NCBI GenBank assembly: GCA_900551585.1
Contig: URWU01000009.1
Location: 1 to 17,679, forward strand
From: an uncultured Alphaproteobacteria bacterium
GTDB taxonomy: Bacteria > Pseudomonadota > Alphaproteobacteria > RF32 > CAG-239
Direction: 5' to 3'
DNA: 17,679 nt
Of the stretch, positions 14,685 through 17,679 are shown in pieces. The translations under genes and the position numbers were made by a program. The notes under the pieces are model-generated. The model ran no database searches. It worked only from the letters and a program-made list of their open reading frames with translations, and had not been told where the DNA came from. How positions within the stretch are numbered: position 1 is the first letter of the stretch; each line of letters opens with the position of its first letter.

Positions 14685-14686
14685 TG

Positions 14687-15349
14687 TTATATTTCCTCAC
14701 ATTTTTCAATAATCTTTTCAATCATTTCATTCTCATCTTTCGGTTCGGCAATCTTATCCGCCTCTTTTTCAAAAACTTTTCCGATAATGCCGCGGCAGGC
14801 TTTTTCATCTTTGCAGATTGCCTGTTTTTTCATCACTCCGACCAAGACCAAGGCCGCCAGAGCCCCTTCGGCCGTCATCTTTTTCTCCGGCTTTTTCCCC
14901 GGCCAATCAATGGTTATCGTTTCTTTAATATAATCTTCTTTCACTTTCAAACCAAGATAGCCGAGCCTTTTTATATCCGCGCGTCTTTCGGCTTCAGGCA
15001 GCCGCAGCAAGTCGCGGGCATAACGCAGAGAATTAGCCAGCGCCATAAAAGGTTTATAATCACTCAAAGCCTTTTGACTGTCACTAACCTTGAAAACCAC
15101 ACTCTCAAGCTCTGTCTGCTCTTCATAAGTCTCCACTCCCAAAGCTAGAGCCAAATAATTCATCATTTTTTCCGAGCCGGAAAAATTAATCACCACAACT
15201 CTCTCTTTAACATGAGCAGCAACCAGCTGCGCTGCAGCCTTGCGGTAAGTTTTCCAGTCGCAGCCGGCGGCAATATCCACATCGGCCGTTTGGCATTTTT
15301 GCCCTAAAAACTCGCAGCTTGCATTTTCATCAAAGACAATTTCCAGCAT
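14687..15349 (-). CDS. Possible degenerate M17 (leucyl aminopeptidase)-like protein, coupled to the M29 gene
   Basis: 220 residues from the ATG at 15349 (MLEIVF). The frame stays open to a TTG at 15484, but the ATG has an AGGA site 9 bases upstream and a promoter just before it. Residues about 1-95 look like a small alpha/beta domain. The segment A-N-S-L-R-Y-A-R-D-L-L-R-L-P-E recalls the A-R-D-L-x-N-x-P-x-N linker before the M17 catalytic domain. Later T-I-D-W-P-G-K-K-P and M-T-A-E-G-A-L-A-A-L-V-L-V-G-V-M recall the M17 F-D-S-G-G-x-x-x-K-P and M-x-x-D-M-x-G-A-A-A-V-L-G-x-M blocks, with metal-binding and catalytic residues replaced. The C terminus is a Lys/Glu helix, far short of a full M17. 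It could be a pseudoenzyme or regulator. The M17 link is an inference; otherwise unknown. Confidence 0.6.
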   Translation of the reverse strand: MLEIVFDENASCEFLGQKCQTADVDIAAGCDWKTYRKAAAQLVAAHVKERVVVINFSGSEKMMNYLALALGVETYEEQTELESVVFKVSDSQKALSDYKPFMALANSLRYARDLLRLPEAERRADIKRLGYLGLKVKEDYIKETITIDWPGKKPEKKMTAEGALAALVLVGVMKKQAICKDEKACRGIIGKVFEKEADKIAEPKDENEMIEKIIEKCEEI

Positions 15350-15395
15350 TTGCAACAATCCTGTTTCGATTCTTTTGTCATCATAGCCGGCAAAG

Positions 15396-15424
15396 CATAA
15401 AATTAGATTAAAAAAACTTGTCAA
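15396..15424 (-). promoter_or_regulatory. Promoter of the M17-like/M29 operon
   Basis: On the minus strand TTGACA (15419-15424) is followed after 17 bases by TTTATG (15396-15401; TTTTAT at 16). The expected start near 15389 gives a leader of about 40 bases to the ATG at 15349. Confidence 0.5.
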
Positions 15425-15445
15425 ATCACCAATTTGTGATAGAAA
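15418..15445 (+). promoter_or_regulatory. Possible divergent promoter of sua5
   Basis: TTGTCA (15418-15423) overlaps the opposite-strand -35 box. TAGAAA (15440-15445) follows after 16 bases. The spacer carries the inverted repeat ATCAC-N6-GTGAT (15425-15440). Confidence 0.35.
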
Positions 15446-15483
15446 TTCAGAAAGAAAATAAGAATTTTTGCAGGAAAACACCA

Positions 15484-16431
15484 ATGACGAACATTTTTGA
15501 AGCCACCCCCGAAAACATCACCAAAGCTGCCGGCATTATCAAAAACGGCGGTTTGGTCGCTTTTCCGACCGACACGGTTTACGGCCTCGGGGCTGATGTT
15601 TATAATCCTGCCGCCGTTGCCGGTATTTTTGCCGCCAAAGGACGCCCGAATTTTGACCCGCTGATTTCTCACATTGCCGATATTGATTTTCTGCCCGAAT
15701 ATGCCGAAACCGACAGCCGCGTTATGGACTTGGCGCGCCGTTTCTGGCCCGGACCGCTGACTTTTGTGTTGAACCGCAAAGATAAAAATCACTCTTTGGA
15801 TTTGGTTTGTTCCGGACTGCCGAAAATTGCCGTCCGCATGCCCAATTCGCCGATTGCCTTAGAGCTGATTAAACAATCGGGAACACCGATTGCCGCTCCT
15901 TCGGCCAACAAATTCAAATCAATTTCTCCGACCACCGCTCATCATGTTTTTAACAGCCTCGGCGAAAAAGTGGATATGATTTTAGACGGCGGCCGCTGCG
16001 CTATCGGCGTTGAAACCACAATCATCGATTTGACGACAAATGAAATTTTTATGCTGCGCGCCGGCGGTTTGAGCAAAGAAGAGTTGGAAGCTTATACGCA
16101 GGAAAAAGTTGTCATCTCTCACGGCGACCCGAACAAACCGAGCGCCCCGGGACAATTGCTGAAACATTATGCTCCGTCTCATTGCCTGCGCATTAATGCC
16201 ACCGAGGTCAAAGACGGCGAATTTTATATCGGCTTTGGAGATACACCGAACGCCCATTTGAATTTAAGCCCCAAAGGCGACCTGCGCGAAGCAGCGGCCA
16301 ATCTGTTTGCCTACCTGCGCTTTGCCGACCAGCAGAGCAATTTTAAGAGCATTGCCATTGCTCCGATTCCTGAAACAGATTTGGGCCTGGCCATTAATGA
16401 CCGTATCAAACGCGCTTCCTATCAGGAATAG
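15484..16431 (+). CDS. L-threonylcarbamoyladenylate synthase, long Sua5 form
   Basis: 315 residues. The enzyme makes threonylcarbamoyl-AMP from threonine, bicarbonate and ATP, the first step in t6A37 modification of ANN-decoding tRNAs, in the cytoplasm. The YrdC domain opens with G-G-L-V-A-F-P-T-D-T-V-Y-G-L-G at 22-36. K-G-R-P-x-F-D-P-L follows near residue 52, and P-S-A-N-K later in the nucleotide/threonine pocket. The C-terminal Sua5 extension is present, marked by the linker S-A-P-G-Q and H-Y-A-P at 228-231, so this is Sua5 rather than the short TsaC. The ATG at 15484 has an AGGAAA site 7 bases upstream and is preferred over the longer frame from 15418, which overlaps the promoter. It converges with the HAD gene; no clear terminator lies between them. 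Confidence 0.96.
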   Translation: MTNIFEATPENITKAAGIIKNGGLVAFPTDTVYGLGADVYNPAAVAGIFAAKGRPNFDPLISHIADIDFLPEYAETDSRVMDLARRFWPGPLTFVLNRKDKNHSLDLVCSGLPKIAVRMPNSPIALELIKQSGTPIAAPSANKFKSISPTTAHHVFNSLGEKVDMILDGGRCAIGVETTIIDLTTNEIFMLRAGGLSKEELEAYTQEKVVISHGDPNKPSAPGQLLKHYAPSHCLRINATEVKDGEFYIGFGDTPNAHLNLSPKGDLREAAANLFAYLRFADQQSNFKSIAIAPIPETDLGLAINDRIKRASYQE

Positions 16432-16469
16432 CAGTACCTGACTAAAACTCTAAGATAAACTAAAGCACA

Positions 16470-17312
16470 TTAGATGAGCTTGACAATATAGTCGGGCTGA
16501 ATTTGAACCTCATCACAATATTCTCTGATATCGGTAAAGTCTTCACTTTCCATATTATCTCGGGCTATGCCGGTCAGGGTCAGCGCTGTTTTAATGCCGT
16601 AAGAACGGCCGCCGAGAATATCCGTCTCCAGAGTATCGCCGACCATTAAAATCCTGTCATCAGGTGTTTCAATATCCTGCAGGGCAAAATCAAAAATCTG
16701 CGGATAAGGCTTGCCGAAATAATCAACTTCGCCGCCCAAATCTTCATAATAACGAGCCAGACTGCCCGAACGGACAACCGCTTCGTCATATTGATCGCTA
16801 TGGGCTTTCATATCGCCGTTAACACAAATCACCGGCAAATCAAGCTCAAAGAATTTTTTCAATTCTGCCTCAAAAGGCTCAATCGTCAGGCAATCCTGCC
16901 ATTGGCCGTTTTTAAGAATTCTCGGAGTTCCCAAATAAACAAAATCAGCCTGTTCGGGATTTTTAACCTCAACATAGCGGGTAGCTTTGAACAAACTGCC
17001 AGACTCACCAAAATTATAATATTTAAGTTTGCGGTCATCTTCTGTAAAAATCTCGCGCGCCAAATCGCCGGAAGTCACAAGTTTGTCATAATGAACGCCC
17101 TTGATAAATCCGCGCTTGGCCTGTTCGGAGTCAATTTCGCTGCTCAGCCTTGCGTCATTGGAAAGCAAAATAACCTTTTTGCCCTCCCGGCACAAAGTTT
17201 CCATCACTTGCGCCGCACCGTCAATCGGCTTTTTCCCGTCCCAGATAACCCCATAGATATCCAGTAAAAAAACATCAAATTTATCTTTCAAGCTTAAAAT
17301 ATTATCTGGCAT
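16470..17312 (-). CDS. HAD superfamily class IIA hydrolase (TIGR01459-like)
   Basis: 280 residues, full length for the NagD-like class IIA HAD phosphatases typical of alphaproteobacteria. Motif I is L-D-I-Y-G-V, with Asp18 the nucleophile. The +2 position is Tyr20 rather than the general-acid Asp of classical members; aromatic residues here are, as I recall, normal in this subfamily. Motif II is Ser51-Asn52 (L-L-S-N-D-A). A C2a cap domain follows, then Lys201 (F-G-K-P-Y-P) and motif IV G-D-T-L-E-T-D at 225-231 for Mg binding. It is cytoplasmic and probably dephosphorylates a small sugar phosphate or nucleotide; the substrate is unknown. The ATG at 17312 has AGGAAA 8 bases upstream. Confidence 0.92.
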   Translation of the reverse strand: MPDNILSLKDKFDVFLLDIYGVIWDGKKPIDGAAQVMETLCREGKKVILLSNDARLSSEIDSEQAKRGFIKGVHYDKLVTSGDLAREIFTEDDRKLKYYNFGESGSLFKATRYVEVKNPEQADFVYLGTPRILKNGQWQDCLTIEPFEAELKKFFELDLPVICVNGDMKAHSDQYDEAVVRSGSLARYYEDLGGEVDYFGKPYPQIFDFALQDIETPDDRILMVGDTLETDILGGRSYGIKTALTLTGIARDNMESEDFTDIREYCDEVQIQPDYIVKLI

Positions 17313-17348
17313 TTTTATTTCCTATTTAATATACTCTCAGTCAAGCAA

Positions 17349-17451
17349 GACTTTGATAAGTCGGCATGCTGCGCAGTCAGTTTTCGACGATGTGTACAAA
17401 TCGGGTACATGAGGAGAAAACTGACAAGCATGATGTCTGCTTAGCAAAGTC
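17349..17451. repeat. Large imperfect palindromic element, copy B
   Basis: Nested stems: GACTTTG (17349-17355) with CAAAGTC (17445-17451); CATGCT (17365-17370) with AGCATG (17427-17432); GTCAGTTTTC (17376-17385) with GAAAACTGAC (17416-17425); apical GTGTAC (17392-17397) with GTACAT (17405-17410) around 7 bases. The apex plus GA matches copy A at 2047-2066. It lies between the HAD gene and the TrmN6-like gene. The latter's GGAG ribosome site begins 8 bases after the outer stem, so on the + strand this would be its 5' leader. Confidence 0.65.
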
Positions 17452-17474
17452 CCCTAACGGAGTGATTCAAATTT

Positions 17475-17679
17475 ATGTTCGATTATACAGAAGATTACCT
17501 ATTAGACAAGCAACTTCGCATTTTTCAACCGATTGACGGCTATCGCGCATCGACTGATGCCGTTATGCTTTCGGCAATGATCGGCAAAATTAAAAAAGGC
17601 GACAGTATTTTGGATGTCGGATCAGGAACCGGCGCCATTTCACTTTGTCTGGCTGCTCGTTTTCAGACATTTGCACCAC
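17475..17679 (+). CDS. TrmN6-like tRNA methyltransferase, N-terminal part
   Basis: 68 codons are visible; the gene runs off the window. The start M-F-D-Y-T-E-D-Y-L-L-D, then Q-P-I-D-G-Y-R-A-S-T-D-A-V-M-L, is the usual N-terminal signature of tRNA1(Val) adenine-37 N6-methyltransferase (TrmN6/YfiC) relatives in alphaproteobacteria. The SAM-binding motif I, I-L-D-V-G-S-G-T-G-A-I-S-L-C-L-A, follows at about 47-62. The catalytic N-P-P-Y would lie beyond the edge. The ribosome site GGAG is about 12 bases from the ATG, rather far, and sits directly after the palindromic element, which could therefore affect translation. Confidence 0.85.
   Translation, partial: MFDYTEDYLLDKQLRIFQPIDGYRASTDAVMLSAMIGKIKKGDSILDVGSGTGAISLCLAARFQTFAP

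Noticed and set aside
16488..17312. Loss of catalytic general acid (Asp to Tyr20) in the HAD hydrolase as evidence of a dead enzyme
   Set aside because: Aromatic residues at this position are, as I recall, usual in the TIGR01459-type subfamily, and the remaining motifs are intact.
1..17679. CRISPR array, insertion sequence or phage module
   Set aside because: No regularly spaced direct repeats, transposase, integrase or phage structural genes were seen on either strand.

Overview
The window most resembles a chromosomal segment of an anaerobic or fermentative, moderately low-GC alphaproteobacterium, possibly an uncultured gut lineage. This is an inference from three things: a full-length pyruvate:ferredoxin/flavodoxin oxidoreductase, an alphaproteobacterial-type class IIA HAD hydrolase beside Sua5 and a TrmN6-like methyltransferase, and a Cys-rich repeat surface protein. 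No rRNA or other strong taxonomic marker is present.

Left part (1-3486): the 3' end of a secreted-type Cys-rich repeat protein (+), then a minus-strand run. That run holds a histidine-phosphatase preceded by a small NPPF-type adenine-methylase-like protein (two-gene operon), a tRNA-Gly(CCC), a small exported Ala/Lys-rich coiled-coil protein with its own promoter and terminator, and a two-TM membrane protein of unknown function.

Centre-left (3487-7440): a 340-bp non-coding region with an extended -10 promoter, a UUCG-capped hairpin and an intrinsic terminator ending 25 bp before nifJ. It looks like an attenuated leader or a small RNA. nifJ (1186 aa, all cluster cysteines present) follows, with a strong terminator.

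Centre (7441-13535): an accessory block of eight plus-strand genes of unknown function, mostly separated by intrinsic terminators. Three (7522, 9119, 9754) are soluble, hydrophilic proteins with good Shine-Dalgarno sites. The other five lack recognisable Shine-Dalgarno sites. Four of those five (10439, 11267, 11967, 12859) appear by eye to be divergent paralogues built from a roughly 65-70-residue aromatic/beta-rich module, usually in two copies. This is the most novel-looking part of the window.

Right part (13557-17679): an M29 aminopeptidase translationally coupled to what looks like a degenerate, catalytically dead M17-type peptidase domain (both minus), divergent from Sua5/TsaC (+). Then come a HAD-IIA hydrolase (-) and the start of a TrmN6-like tRNA methyltransferase (+).

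Two copies of an imperfect palindromic element with the same apical hairpin (GTGTAC-loop-GTACATGA) lie in intergenic DNA about 15 kb apart (2018-2096 and 17349-17451), each near a methyltransferase gene. They are candidate dispersed palindromic repeats or structured RNAs. All functional assignments come from reading motifs; no database search was possible.
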